A stretch of 64,000 nucleotides of DNA from Shewanella sp. SNU WT4 (lineage in GTDB: Bacteria; Pseudomonadota; Gammaproteobacteria; Enterobacterales; Shewanellaceae), in contig NZ_CP041151.1 of NCBI RefSeq assembly GCF_006494715.1, positions 2,108,001 through 2,172,000 of the forward strand, written 5' to 3'. Shown here piece by piece: positions 16,364 through 25,382 of the stretch. The notes beneath the pieces are model-generated. The model was not told the origin of the DNA. It did no database searches and saw only the letters and a program-made list of their open reading frames with translations. Position 1 is the stretch's first letter. The number at the start of each line of letters is the position of its first letter. The position numbers were made by a program, and so were the translations under genes.

Positions 16364-16891
16364 TTAGTTGCCTTGCATGCGCTTAATTGTCAGTATTAGC
16401 GACATCTCTTGGGCTAAGAGTTGTAACTGCGACTCTAATTTATCGAGTTCAACTTTTTCAGGAATATTAATAGCGAGCGACATTTTTTGAGTCACATTTC
16501 CTGTGTCTGAATCCGAGCATGAACGCAGTGAAGCAATATCAAGGCCGCGTTCGGCGAGAAACTCGGTAATACGTTTTATTGAGCCGCGCTCATCTTTACC
16601 TTGAAAATTAACTTCAATTCGCGACACATAATTTTGCGGAATATGCTTGCTCGTGCGCTTCATTATGGTCAGTAAATCTAACTGCACACTGAGCTCAGGT
16701 AAGCTGGATTCTATTTTAGTAATCGCGCCCCAAGAGCCTGCCATCATCATGATCAGGGTGAACTCATTGCCAAATAATGCCATGCGGCTGTCAATAATGT
16801 CACAGTCACAATCGGCAGCAAGCCGTGAGAGTTTGCTGACCAGACCAGGCCTATCAGCACCCATGGCTGTGACGACCAGATAGTTGGTCAT
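16364..16891 (-). CDS. gcvR: GcvR-type ACT-domain regulator of glycine cleavage
   Basis: A 175-residue protein with two ACT domains (about residues 1-80 and 90-170); the first begins MTNYLVVTAMGADRPGLV and shows the ligand-loop DRPG. GcvR binds glycine and antagonises GcvA, controlling the gcvTHP operon. No DNA-binding domain is present, as expected. The start has GGAG upstream. It is divergent from dapA and followed by bcp, the conserved arrangement in this bacterial group. Confidence 0.87.
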   Translation of the reverse strand: MTNYLVVTAMGADRPGLVSKLSRLAADCDCDIIDSRMALFGNEFTLIMMMAGSWGAITKIESSLPELSVQLDLLTIMKRTSKHIPQNYVSRIEVNFQGKDERGSIKRITEFLAERGLDIASLRSCSDSDTGNVTQKMSLAINIPEKVELDKLESQLQLLAQEMSLILTIKRMQGN

Positions 16892-17063
16892 GGAATCTCC
16901 TCGAATAATTCATCATTTTTGTAAGCAAAACCGAGAATTGAGCGGATTTGCTAAGGGAACTAATGCTACCATAACTTATCCTATTTTATAGCCTTAGCAG
17001 TGCTTGTCATTCGCTAAGTGCATTAGTACCATAGCCTTTGCAATTTTCTTGGGGACAAGTCAG

Positions 17064-17948
17064 ATGATTAATGGAAGTATTGTCGCATTAATTACTCCTA
17101 TGTTGAGTGATGGCACAGTGGATTATGCCAGTCTTGAGCGACTCGTAGCATTTCACATCGAACAAGGAACCGATGCCATAGTGGCTGTTGGTACCACAGG
17201 GGAATCAGCGACGTTACCGGCCGATGAACATGTTGCTGTGGTAGCGCAAACCGTTCGTTTTGTGGCGGGTCGTATCCCAGTGATTGCCGGTAATGGCGCC
17301 AATGCCACGGCCGAAGCGATTTCGTTGACTAAAGCGTTAGCCTCCACTGGCGTTGATGCCATGCTGGGAGTCACGCCTTATTATAATAAGCCGACTCAAG
17401 CAGGGTTAGTGGCGCATTTTAAAGCCATTGCTGCTGTAACTGATATTCCGCAAATTCTTTATAACGTGCCAGGGCGCACTGGCGTAGATTTATTGCCAGC
17501 GGCCACGAGCGAGTTAGCTAAAGTGAGCAATATTATTGGCCTTAAAGATGCCACTGGCCAAGTGTCACGTTTGCCACAACTGCGCGAGCTATGTGGCCCA
17601 GACTTCTTATTATTCAGTGGCGATGATGCTACCGCTTGTGAGTTCATGTTATTAGGCGGTAATGGCGTAATTTCTGTGACTAATAACGTGGCACCAGCGC
17701 AATTTAAAGCTATGTGTGACGCTGCCTTAGCGGGTAATGCTGAACTTGCCAATCATTTAGATGCGCCAATGCGCGGGTTATATTCGTCACTCTTTTGTGA
17801 AGCTAACCCTATCCCAGTGAAATGGGCTGTTGATCGTATGGGCTTAATTAGTCATGGTCATTTACGTTTACCGCTAACCCAACTTTCTGACAATTTCCAC
17901 GAGGAAGTTGTTAATGCAATGATAAAAGCCCGAATAGAGGTTCTTTAA
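17064..17948 (+). CDS. dapA: DapA, 4-hydroxy-tetrahydrodipicolinate synthase
   Basis: The first committed step of lysine and diaminopimelate synthesis, condensing pyruvate with aspartate semialdehyde. A 294-residue TIM barrel. The Schiff-base Lys161 lies in GLKDATG, catalytic Thr44, Thr45 and Tyr133 are in place, Tyr107 is in TPYYNKPTQ, and Arg138 sits in VPGRTG. The start is placed at [13 protein letters not shown], which matches the family N-terminus and has GGGGA upstream; an earlier in-frame ATG would add 20 unsupported residues. The stop overlaps the bamC start by one base (TAATG), so they are translationally coupled. No lysine riboswitch was recognised upstream. Confidence 0.95.
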   Translation: MINGSIVALITPMLSDGTVDYASLERLVAFHIEQGTDAIVAVGTTGESATLPADEHVAVVAQTVRFVAGRIPVIAGNGANATAEAISLTKALASTGVDAMLGVTPYYNKPTQAGLVAHFKAIAAVTDIPQILYNVPGRTGVDLLPAATSELAKVSNIIGLKDATGQVSRLPQLRELCGPDFLLFSGDDATACEFMLLGGNGVISVTNNVAPAQFKAMCDAALAGNAELANHLDAPMRGLYSSLFCEANPIPVKWAVDRMGLISHGHLRLPLTQLSDNFHEEVVNAMIKARIEVL

Positions 17949-19039
17949 TGTATAAACCCTTAACCAGTGTGCTGTTGTTAAGTCTGATTAGTGCTTGCTC
18001 TAGTCCCTTAGATAGACGTCATGCCAATGGCACTGATGACTATGTCAGTGCGCAAATTGTCCCTATGCTGACTGTGCCTGCGCCGTTAGTTACGCCGCGC
18101 TTTAGCCGTGAGTATGACATCCCGGCGCTCAGTGCCAAGGTTGACCCTAACATGGTGGGGCTGGCTTTAGATATTCGCCCGCCATTGCAAATTTTGCCTA
18201 TGGCAGAAGGTACGCACGTTGAAGAGGGCGCTGACACCATTAAAGTTGTGGTGGAAAGCATAGATAATAATGTTGATTTAAAACAAGAAATCTTTAGCAC
18301 CCTTAAAGAGTACTTAACACTTAAAAATATAGGTATTGCCGCTGAAGATTTTCAAGCCGGTAAGTTAGATACCGATTGGATTGAAAATAGTGAAGTGCTA
18401 GATACCAGTTTTTTTGGTAGCGATAAGATTTATACCTTAAAACAAAGATACCGTTTTGATGTTGAAGTGCGCTCGCACGGCCGTACCGGTTCATTGGTGA
18501 TTAGCCTGATTGATCATGAAGAATCTTATGATGGTGATATTAAGCGCATTGAGTTAACGGCAGCTGATAAACAGCGCTACACCATTGATATGCTTAACTC
18601 TGCCGTGGCTTATCTAAGCCTTAAGCGTACTGAAGCGGCGCAAGCTAAGCGTGTGGAGCAAAGCCAAGGCATTGAAATTGGTTTAGTGGAAGCTGAACAT
18701 GATTACTTCTTAGCTAAGGCCTCTTACGATTTAGTGTGGGAACGCCTGCGGATCATTCTGCCAGAAATGGGCTTAGAAATTGCGGATATGGATCGCTCTA
18801 AATCCTTGTTCTTTGTTAACTTTGACAATGAATCAGGTTTCTGGAGTTCACTGTGGGGCAATAACAGCCTGCCGCTGAAAAAAGGCAGTTATCGCGTGCA
18901 GTTATCAAACGCTGACGATCCGCAAGAAACCGCCATTAAGCTTAGCGATATCTCTGGTGAGCCATTAAGCAACGACATGATGGAACAGATTTATCAAGGC
19001 TTCTCTAAGATGATGTCTGAGAAACGCAAAGTCCGTTAA
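17948..19039 (+). CDS. bamC: BamC, lipoprotein of the BAM complex
   Basis: BamC (NlpB) is an accessory lipoprotein of the beta-barrel assembly machine. The 363-residue protein has a lipoprotein signal with lipobox LISAC (Cys17), an unstructured N-terminal stretch that in E. coli binds BamD, and two helix-grip domains covering about residues 100-220 and 230-345. It overlaps dapA, the standard dapA-bamC order. BepA, encoded about 13 kb away in this window, acts on the same complex. It ends in a strong terminator. Confidence 0.92.
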   Translation: MYKPLTSVLLLSLISACSSPLDRRHANGTDDYVSAQIVPMLTVPAPLVTPRFSREYDIPALSAKVDPNMVGLALDIRPPLQILPMAEGTHVEEGADTIKVVVESIDNNVDLKQEIFSTLKEYLTLKNIGIAAEDFQAGKLDTDWIENSEVLDTSFFGSDKIYTLKQRYRFDVEVRSHGRTGSLVISLIDHEESYDGDIKRIELTAADKQRYTIDMLNSAVAYLSLKRTEAAQAKRVEQSQGIEIGLVEAEHDYFLAKASYDLVWERLRIILPEMGLEIADMDRSKSLFFVNFDNESGFWSSLWGNNSLPLKKGSYRVQLSNADDPQETAIKLSDISGEPLSNDMMEQIYQGFSKMMSEKRKVR

Positions 19040-19093
19040 TGTGCCTTATATCGCCGTTGATTATTGCGACATAGGAATGCTTAAGCCTTATTT

Positions 19094-19120
19094 AAAACGC
19101 CCTGATGGGCGTTTTTTTTT
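19094..19120 (+). terminator. intrinsic terminator after bamC
   Basis: A perfect 9-bp stem aaaacgccc/gggcgtttt with a 4-nt loop is followed by a T run to 19120. Confidence 0.93.
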
Positions 19121-19304
19121 GGTTTAAAATCCACCACTTAGTTTTAGTGAGGCTTAATTGTAAGGATAAGTAAAACAACTTGATACCAAGGTGTTAACGG
19201 TTACACTGGCAGCAATTCCAAGTGCAAACCGTTGACGACTGAATTTTTACTCCGTTCTGTAGCGCTGCACTTAACGCACAAAAACACAGTACAGTAGATG
19301 CCCA

Positions 19305-20441
19305 ATGAAAAAAATAATGTCACTTGTGGTAGTTGCAGCAGCGATTGCTGGCGCCTTGTGGTTTAGTCAAGGTCCGGCGCCATCAGAGTCGCCGCCCAAA
19401 GGCGCGAAATTAACACCCAATGTGGTGGTGGCTAATGTCACATTTGTAAATGTCCGCGATGAAGTGGAAGCCTTAGGCAATATCGGCGCGAATGAATCAA
19501 CCACTATCACTTCAAAAATATCCGAAGTGATAGAGCGTATTTATTTTGTCGATGGCGAATATGTCAAGCACGGCCAACTGTTAGTGCAATTGCGCAGTGC
19601 AGAGCAGCAAGCCCAAGTGACTGCCGCCAAAGTTAAACTGAGCGAGCAAACACGGGAATTAGCCCGAATTAGCACCTTAGTGACTAATAAAACTGTGGCG
19701 GAATTAGAGCGCGATCGGCTGCAAAGTTTAATTGAAACCGCCAAGGCTGAACTGGATCAAGCCTTATCCGCACTTAATGAACGTGAAATTCGCGCGCCAT
19801 TTTCAGGGCGCTTAGGTCTGCGCAATGTTAGCCAAGGCGCCTTGGTATCACCTGCTACCGTCATCACCACCTTAGATGATATCGCTCAGGTGAAACTTGA
19901 TTTTACCGTGCCAGAGCGCTTCATCCCGCTATTATCCAAAGGCCAAGTGATTGAAGCTTCTGCGGTGGCATTTGATAACGAGCTATTTACTGGCAAAGTT
20001 ACCCTGATTGATAATCGCGTTAATGCCAATACTCGCGCGGTGACGGTGCGAGCCATAGTGCCCAATCCCGATGGTAAGTTATTACCCGGCATGCTCATGA
20101 CGGTTAAATTAATTAAGGAGCAGCGCCAAGCCATTATGGTGCCAGAAGGCGCGATTATCCCACAGCAAGACCGGCATTACGTTTATCTCGTGAACAGCCA
20201 AGGCGTGATTGAACAAAGACAAGTGAAGCTAGGCCTGCGTCAACTCGGCGCAGTAGAAGTGATAGACGGTTTAGCGCAGGGTGAAGTGTTAGTCACGCGC
20301 GGCATACTCAAAGTGCGCCCAGAGATGGCGGTCGAGGTGCAAGCGCAAGAAAGCTTTAGCGCTGTAAAAGGTGACACTAACACGCCTGAAAAACCGAGTG
20401 TAAAGGGCGCGGTTAAGACTCTCGGGGAGGCTGCGCTATGA
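19305..20441 (+). CDS. RND efflux periplasmic adaptor (membrane fusion protein)
   Basis: A 378-residue periplasmic adaptor linking an RND pump to an outer-membrane channel. It has an N-terminal signal or anchor (about residues 3-20), a lipoyl half-motif around IYFVDGEYVKHGQLLVQL, a helical hairpin (about 105-155), the second lipoyl half with EIRAPFSGRLGLRNVSQG, a beta-barrel domain, and a membrane-proximal domain near VPEGAII. It is closer to the MexH/VexC-like short adaptors than to lipidated AcrA; no lipobox Cys is seen. The stop overlaps the pump gene start. No outer-membrane channel gene is adjacent, so a shared TolC is likely. A 7-bp inverted repeat (aacggtt/aaccgtt, 19196-19233) lies upstream. 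Confidence 0.9.
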   Translation: MKKIMSLVVVAAAIAGALWFSQGPAPSESPPKGAKLTPNVVVANVTFVNVRDEVEALGNIGANESTTITSKISEVIERIYFVDGEYVKHGQLLVQLRSAEQQAQVTAAKVKLSEQTRELARISTLVTNKTVAELERDRLQSLIETAKAELDQALSALNEREIRAPFSGRLGLRNVSQGALVSPATVITTLDDIAQVKLDFTVPERFIPLLSKGQVIEASAVAFDNELFTGKVTLIDNRVNANTRAVTVRAIVPNPDGKLLPGMLMTVKLIKEQRQAIMVPEGAIIPQQDRHYVYLVNSQGVIEQRQVKLGLRQLGAVEVIDGLAQGEVLVTRGILKVRPEMAVEVQAQESFSAVKGDTNTPEKPSVKGAVKTLGEAAL

Positions 20442-23400
20442 TGTTGACCGACATTTCAGTCAAGCGCCCAGTATTAGCCTCGGTAATTAGCATCCTTTTG
20501 GTACTCTTTGGCTTAATGGCCTTTGATAGATTACCGCTGCGCGAATACCCAAGTATCGACCCACCGATAGTTTCTATCGAAACCACCTATCGCGGTGCCA
20601 GTGCCTCAGTGGTTGAAAGCCGTATTACACAAGTGATTGAAGATAGGGTGAGCGGTATTGAAGGCGTGCGCCATATTAGCTCATCGAGCAGTGATGGCCG
20701 CTCGAGCGTGACCTTAGAATTTGATGTTAGCCGAGATATTGAAGCGGCGACCAATGATATTCGCGATAAGATTGCAGGCTCCCTTGAAAGCTTGCCGCAA
20801 GAAGCCGATGCCCCTGAAGTGCAAAAAGCCGGCAGTAATGATGACACTATCATGTGGCTTAATTTAGTGGCCGCCAACATGGATACCTTGCAGCTCACGG
20901 ATTACGCTAATCGCTATTTAGTCGATAGATTGTCTGTGGTTGATGGCGTCGCCCGTATTCAGTTAGGTGGCGGCAAAGTGTATGCCATGCGTATTTGGGT
21001 CGATAGACAAGCGTTAGCGGCGCGGCAACTGACAATTAGCGATATAGAAAATGCACTTCGCAGTGAAAACGTGGAACTGCCCGCAGGTTCGGTGGAGTCG
21101 CAAGACCGTCATTTTAGTGTGCGCTTAGAGCGCGGCTTTCATACTCAACAAGACTTTGCCAATCTAGTGTTAAAAGAAGGCAAAGATGGCTACTTGGTGC
21201 GTTTAAGCGATGTGGCGCAGGTGGAAATTGGCTCGGAAGAAGAGCGCATTATGTTTCGCGGTAACCGTGAGTCCATGATTGGCCTTGGGGTATCTAAGCA
21301 ATCTACCGCCAATACCTTAGATGTTGCCAGACAAATTAATGCCTTAGTGGATGTCATCAATCCAACCTTACCGCCAGGGATGGAGATTAAGCGCTCTTAT
21401 GACAGTTCGGTGTTTATTGAAGCCTCGATTAACGAGGTCTACAGCACCTTATTTATGGCCATGATCTTAGTGATAGTGGTGATTTATCTGTTCCTTGGCA
21501 GCGTGCGCGCCATGCTCATTCCTGCTTTAACTGTGCCAGTCTCCTTGCTGGGCACTTTTATTGTGTTATACGCCTTGGGTTACACCATCAACCTTATTAC
21601 TTTGTTGGCCTTGATTTTAGCCATAGGCATGGTGGTGGATGATGCCATTGTGATGCTGGAAAATATTCATCGGCGCATTGAATTAGGTGAAAGCCCGTTA
21701 AAGGCCGCTTTTCTTGGTGCTCGAGAGGTGTCATTTGCGATTATTGCCACCACCTTAGTGCTGGTGGCTGTGTTTATGCCTATTACCTTTTTACAAGGAG
21801 ATATTGGTAAATTATTCAAAGAGTTCGCCGTTACCATGAGCGCGGCGGTGATTTTCTCGAGCCTAGTTGCCTTAACGTTAAGCCCTATGATGGGCTCCAA
21901 GATATTAAAGCCCGCATCTCATGACTCCAAGCTGATTAAATCGATTGATAGCCTGATGTCTACCCTTGAAAATAGCTATCGCCAGCTATTGTCGCGCCTA
22001 TTTAAAGTACCAGTGTTTACGGCAATCATAGTCATAGTGGCGATTGCGGCTAGCGTTTACTTGTTTAAACACCTACCTGGTGAATTTGCGCCGAAAGAAG
22101 ACCGGGGATCGTTATTTTTAATGGTCAACGGCCCGCAGGGCGCGAGCTTTGAATACATGAAAGAATACATGGATGAGATTGAAGAGCGTTTAATGCCGCT
22201 GGTCGATAGCGGCGATATTAAACGCCTGCTCATTCGCGCGCCGCGCGGTTGGGGCGGTAGTGCCGATTTTTCTGGTGGTATGGCGATTATCGTCTTAGAA
22301 GATTGGGGGCAACGTAGGCCTGCTAACGCCATTATTGGCGATATTCAAACTCGCCTTGCGGATCTTACTGGGGTGCAAGCTTTTCCTATGATGCGCCAAG
22401 CCTTTGGTCGGGGTATGGGTAAACCGGTGCAATTTGTATTGGGGGGCGGCGATTATCAAGAAATCGCTCGTTGGCGCGATATTTTACTGGAGCACGCGGC
22501 TAAAAACCCTGGGTTGGTTGGGCTTGATCATGACTATAAAGAAACCAAACCGCAATTTAGGGTGGTCATTGATAACGAGCGCGCCGCCGCCCTTGGGGTG
22601 AGCGTATCCCATATCGGCAGAACCTTAGAATCTATGCTGGGCTCGCGCTTAGTCACGACTTTTATGCGTGATGGCGAAGAGTATGACGTGATAGTCGAAG
22701 GGCGCCGTGATTTACAAAATACCGCCACAGATCTTACCAATATTCATGTGCGTTCAAGTCGCACCGATGACTTGATCCCGCTATCTAACTTAGTGGAAGT
22801 GACTGAATTTGCAGATGCTTCCGATCTTAAGCGCTATAACCGTATGCGCGCCATTACCTTAGAAGCTAACTTAGCGCCAGATTACAGTCTCGGTGAAGCC
22901 TTAACCTTTATGAATGAATTAGCCGCCACTCATTTACCCGCGCAGGCCATTATCAGTTACAAGGGGCAATCTCTTGATTATCAAGAGTCGAGTTCAGCCA
23001 TGAATTTTGTGTTCATCTTGGCGTTAGCGGTCGTGTTTTTAGTGTTAGCGGCGCAGTTTGAGAGCTTTATTCACCCGTTAGTGATTATGTTAACTGTGCC
23101 GTTAGCTACCTTAGGCGCTTTATTAGGGCTGTATTTTTCTGGGCAGACCCTAAACATTTACAGCCAAATCGGCATAGTCATGCTGGTGGGCTTAGCGGCT
23201 AAAAACGGTATTTTGATTGTGGAATTTGCCAATCAGTTGCGTGATAGGGCAGTGCCTTTTGAAGAAGCCATTTTGCAAGCCTCGATGCAGCGATTAAGAC
23301 CGATTTTAATGACAGGCATTACTACGGCCGCCGGCGCTGTGCCCTTAGTGTTATCCGCCGGCGCAGGCGCCGAAACTCGCTTTGTGATTGGCGTTGTTGT

Positions 23401-23551
23401 GCTTGCAGGTATTTGTGTGGCCACAGTGTTTACCTTGTGGGTGGTGCCTGTGGCTTATGCCTTTGTGGGCCAGTATGGCAACTCACCGCAACATGTTGCC
23501 CTTAAGTTAGAGGCCGAACTTGCTGACGAAAACGGCGTGGTTGAAAAGTAA
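20438..23551 (+). CDS. RND efflux pump, HAE1/AcrB family
   Basis: A 1037-residue inner-membrane proton-driven exporter of the HAE1 family. The N-terminal helix is followed by the porter domain, then TM2-6 with AIGMVVDDAIVMLENIHRR, carrying the paired Asp of the proton relay, and the TM10 Lys in GLAAKNGILIVEF. The second half ends in TM12 near VVPVAYAFV. Its length equals AcrB. Substrates cannot be read from sequence. The first ATG overlaps the adaptor stop by four bases, and a second ATG three bases later is equally possible. The pair forms a two-gene operon. Confidence 0.93.
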   Translation: MMLTDISVKRPVLASVISILLVLFGLMAFDRLPLREYPSIDPPIVSIETTYRGASASVVESRITQVIEDRVSGIEGVRHISSSSSDGRSSVTLEFDVSRDIEAATNDIRDKIAGSLESLPQEADAPEVQKAGSNDDTIMWLNLVAANMDTLQLTDYANRYLVDRLSVVDGVARIQLGGGKVYAMRIWVDRQALAARQLTISDIENALRSENVELPAGSVESQDRHFSVRLERGFHTQQDFANLVLKEGKDGYLVRLSDVAQVEIGSEEERIMFRGNRESMIGLGVSKQSTANTLDVARQINALVDVINPTLPPGMEIKRSYDSSVFIEASINEVYSTLFMAMILVIVVIYLFLGSVRAMLIPALTVPVSLLGTFIVLYALGYTINLITLLALILAIGMVVDDAIVMLENIHRRIELGESPLKAAFLGAREVSFAIIATTLVLVAVFMPITFLQGDIGKLFKEFAVTMSAAVIFSSLVALTLSPMMGSKILKPASHDSKLIKSIDSLMSTLENSYRQLLSRLFKVPVFTAIIVIVAIAASVYLFKHLPGEFAPKEDRGSLFLMVNGPQGASFEYMKEYMDEIEERLMPLVDSGDIKRLLIRAPRGWGGSADFSGGMAIIVLEDWGQRRPANAIIGDIQTRLADLTGVQAFPMMRQAFGRGMGKPVQFVLGGGDYQEIARWRDILLEHAAKNPGLVGLDHDYKETKPQFRVVIDNERAAALGVSVSHIGRTLESMLGSRLVTTFMRDGEEYDVIVEGRRDLQNTATDLTNIHVRSSRTDDLIPLSNLVEVTEFADASDLKRYNRMRAITLEANLAPDYSLGEALTFMNELAATHLPAQAIISYKGQSLDYQESSSAMNFVFILALAVVFLVLAAQFESFIHPLVIMLTVPLATLGALLGLYFSGQTLNIYSQIGIVMLVGLAAKNGILIVEFANQLRDRAVPFEEAILQASMQRLRPILMTGITTAAGAVPLVLSAGAGAETRFVIGVVVLAGICVATVFTLWVVPVAYAFVGQYGNSPQHVALKLEAELADENGVVEK

Positions 23552-23612
23552 ATATCACTAGGCTTAACGCCGTCATCACACTTAATCAGCAATGAATTTT
23601 GGCATTTATGAT

Positions 23613-23656
23613 TGTCCCTTGGCCGCTCTATGGGTATGCTCAGGGACAGTTTTTTT
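23613..23656 (+). terminator. stem-loop terminator after the RND operon
   Basis: A 7-bp stem tgtccct/agggaca encloses 22 bases and is followed by g and seven T. The large loop lowers confidence. It lies between the RND pump and the M14 gene, whose ribosome site follows at once. Confidence 0.6.
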
Positions 23657-23671
23657 AAGGAATTCATTTAT

Positions 23672-24589
23672 ATGACTCAAGTGTTTTTTTATCCTATTGG
23701 TACTGTCAATATCCCTTGGGGCGCCGCTGAGCGCCAAGCTTGGCTAGCGTCATGTCAAATTAAACGCGCGTATAAAGACGTGCTTGATGAAATAAGTCAA
23801 TTAGGTGCAGACTTTGACTTGATTAATTATGGCGCTCTGTCCATTGATGTTGAGCGCTATCCCTTATGGGCGATTAAGAGTCGCCACTGGCAAGCCGATA
23901 AGCCGTGCGTACTGATCACCGGCGGCGTTCATGGTTATGAGACTAGTGGTGTCCATGGCGCCTTAGCATTTGTCGCCGAACATGGCCTGAGCTATGGCAC
24001 TCAGGTTAACTGGTTAATGTTCCCATGCATCAGCCCATGGGGTTATGAAACCATTAATCGTTGGGCGCCCAATGCCGTTGACCCAAATCGCTCATTTAGC
24101 CAAGACAGCCACAGTGAAGAAGCTAAGGCGGTGATGGCGCTTTTGGCACAATTAGGTCATGAATTTACTATGCATATTGACCTACATGAAACCACAGATA
24201 CCGATGAATCTGAGTTTCGCCCAGCATTAGCGGCGCGCGATGGCAAAAACACTGAGCCTGGCACTATCCCAGATGGTTTTTATTTAGTGGGGGACAGTGA
24301 AAATCCTCAGCCTGATTTTCAAGCGGCCATCATTCAAGCGGTACGCGCCGTTACCCATATAGCTCCAAGTGATGAACACGGGCAGATTATTGGCGCCGAT
24401 GTTGTGCAGCCTGGCGTGATTAATTATCCGGTGAAATCCTTAGGGCTGTGCGCTGGCGTAACTAATAGTCTTTTTTGCACAACCACCGAAGTGTATCCAG
24501 ATAGCCCAAGTGCTACGGCCTTAGAGTGTAATCAAGCGCAAGCGGCTGCCGTTAAAGCTGCCATAGATTTTGTGCTGGCACGCCGTTAA
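23672..24589 (+). CDS. M14-family succinylglutamate desuccinylase/aspartoacylase-like hydrolase
   Basis: A 305-residue zinc hydrolase of the M14 carboxypeptidase/aspartoacylase superfamily. Zinc-ligand motifs are GGVHGYETSG (the HxxE pair) and a later His in MHIDLHETTD; a Glu in TTTEVYP may be the general base. There is no signal peptide, so it is probably cytoplasmic. Family members remove acyl or amino-acid groups from small substrates, and the true substrate here is unknown. The start at ATG 23672 has AAGGA ten bases upstream and begins MTQVFFYPIG; the longer frame from 23612 runs through the upstream hairpin and is rejected. It ends in a clear terminator. Confidence 0.82.
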   Translation: MTQVFFYPIGTVNIPWGAAERQAWLASCQIKRAYKDVLDEISQLGADFDLINYGALSIDVERYPLWAIKSRHWQADKPCVLITGGVHGYETSGVHGALAFVAEHGLSYGTQVNWLMFPCISPWGYETINRWAPNAVDPNRSFSQDSHSEEAKAVMALLAQLGHEFTMHIDLHETTDTDESEFRPALAARDGKNTEPGTIPDGFYLVGDSENPQPDFQAAIIQAVRAVTHIAPSDEHGQIIGADVVQPGVINYPVKSLGLCAGVTNSLFCTTTEVYPDSPSATALECNQAQAAAVKAAIDFVLARR

Positions 24590-24614
24590 GTCGTTAACCT
24601 GTGGAGACTGTCAT

Positions 24615-24641
24615 AAGCACGCATTAATGCGTGCTTTATTT
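24615..24641 (+). terminator. intrinsic terminator after M14 gene
   Basis: The fully palindromic stem aagcacgca/tgcgtgctt with ttaa centre is followed by a T-rich tract. Confidence 0.85.
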
Positions 24642-24758
24642 TTATCTGTCATAGTAGACTTAAGCTTGTTAACCTACTGAAAATAATCTGATAACCCTTA
24701 ACCTCTCTATCTGTGGTATTAGCCATTAGATAAGGGTATGGAATGGCTCAAGGTGAAG

Positions 24759-25241
24759 ATGGACTCGATGAAAAAAATATTAATAGTTATCTTAGCCTTA
24801 GGTCTTGGCGCATGTGCTAGCGCACCAGAACCTAAGCCTAAGCTCAAACCCGTAGCGCCAGTATCAGTATGGAATGATAACAATATTTCGCAGTTGCATT
24901 CAGAGTGGCATGGGGTGCCTTATCGATTAGGCGGCGGCACTAAAAGTGGCATAGATTGCTCAGCTTTTGTCTCAGTTGCCTATGAGAAAATGGTCGGCAT
25001 GACCTTACCGCGCACAGTGCGCGAGCAGCAAAGATTGGGGCATACAGTGCCGCGTAATCAACTGCGTAAAGGGGATTTAGTCTTTTTTAAGACAGGTAAA
25101 AGCACTCATCATGTGGGAATTTATGTGGGTAGCGATAACTTTTTGCATGTATCCACCAGTCAAGGCGTGAAAATTTCAAGCCTGCATAATGTCTATTGGG
25201 CATCTAAGTATTGGAATGCCAAGCGAATTTCACGCATCTAG
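24759..25241 (+). CDS. NlpC/P60-family lipoprotein, peptidoglycan endopeptidase
   Basis: A 160-residue lipoprotein with a short signal and lipobox LGAC. A C-terminal NlpC/P60 domain has catalytic Cys in GIDCSAFV and His in HHVGIYVG, with a second His in FLHVSTS. Such enzymes (MepS/Spr type) cut D-Ala-mDAP or related peptide bonds in murein. The start is not certain: ATG 24759 has AAGG five bases upstream, while ATG 24768 (MKKIL) gives a more usual signal length. The in-frame ATG at 24738 has no usable ribosome site. It stands alone between the M14 and agmatine deiminase genes. Confidence 0.9.
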   Translation: MDSMKKILIVILALGLGACASAPEPKPKLKPVAPVSVWNDNNISQLHSEWHGVPYRLGGGTKSGIDCSAFVSVAYEKMVGMTLPRTVREQQRLGHTVPRNQLRKGDLVFFKTGKSTHHVGIYVGSDNFLHVSTSQGVKISSLHNVYWASKYWNAKRISRI

Positions 25242-25382
25242 CGGCATAGATATCATGGCCTGTTAGCGAGTCACTAAAGCAAGCATTCGCCCGCGAGTGC
25301 TATGTTTGCCACTAGTCCTTACATTTATCCCTTCGCTTATCCTAACTCGCTACTTTCAATCACAGTTAAGGAGGCTCATAGC

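Noticed and set aside
16892..17063. Possible lysine riboswitch before dapA
   Set aside because: The region is too short and lacks the conserved lysine-aptamer elements.
20587..23424. Multiple frames opposite or overlapping the RND pump gene
   Set aside because: All lie within a well-supported 1037-codon gene and have no ribosome sites or family motifs.
24743..24825. Short leader frame (ATG GCT CAA ...) with TAAGGG upstream, ahead of the NlpC/P60 gene
   Set aside because: It overlaps the signal-peptide codons in another frame and shows no attenuator structure; probably chance.
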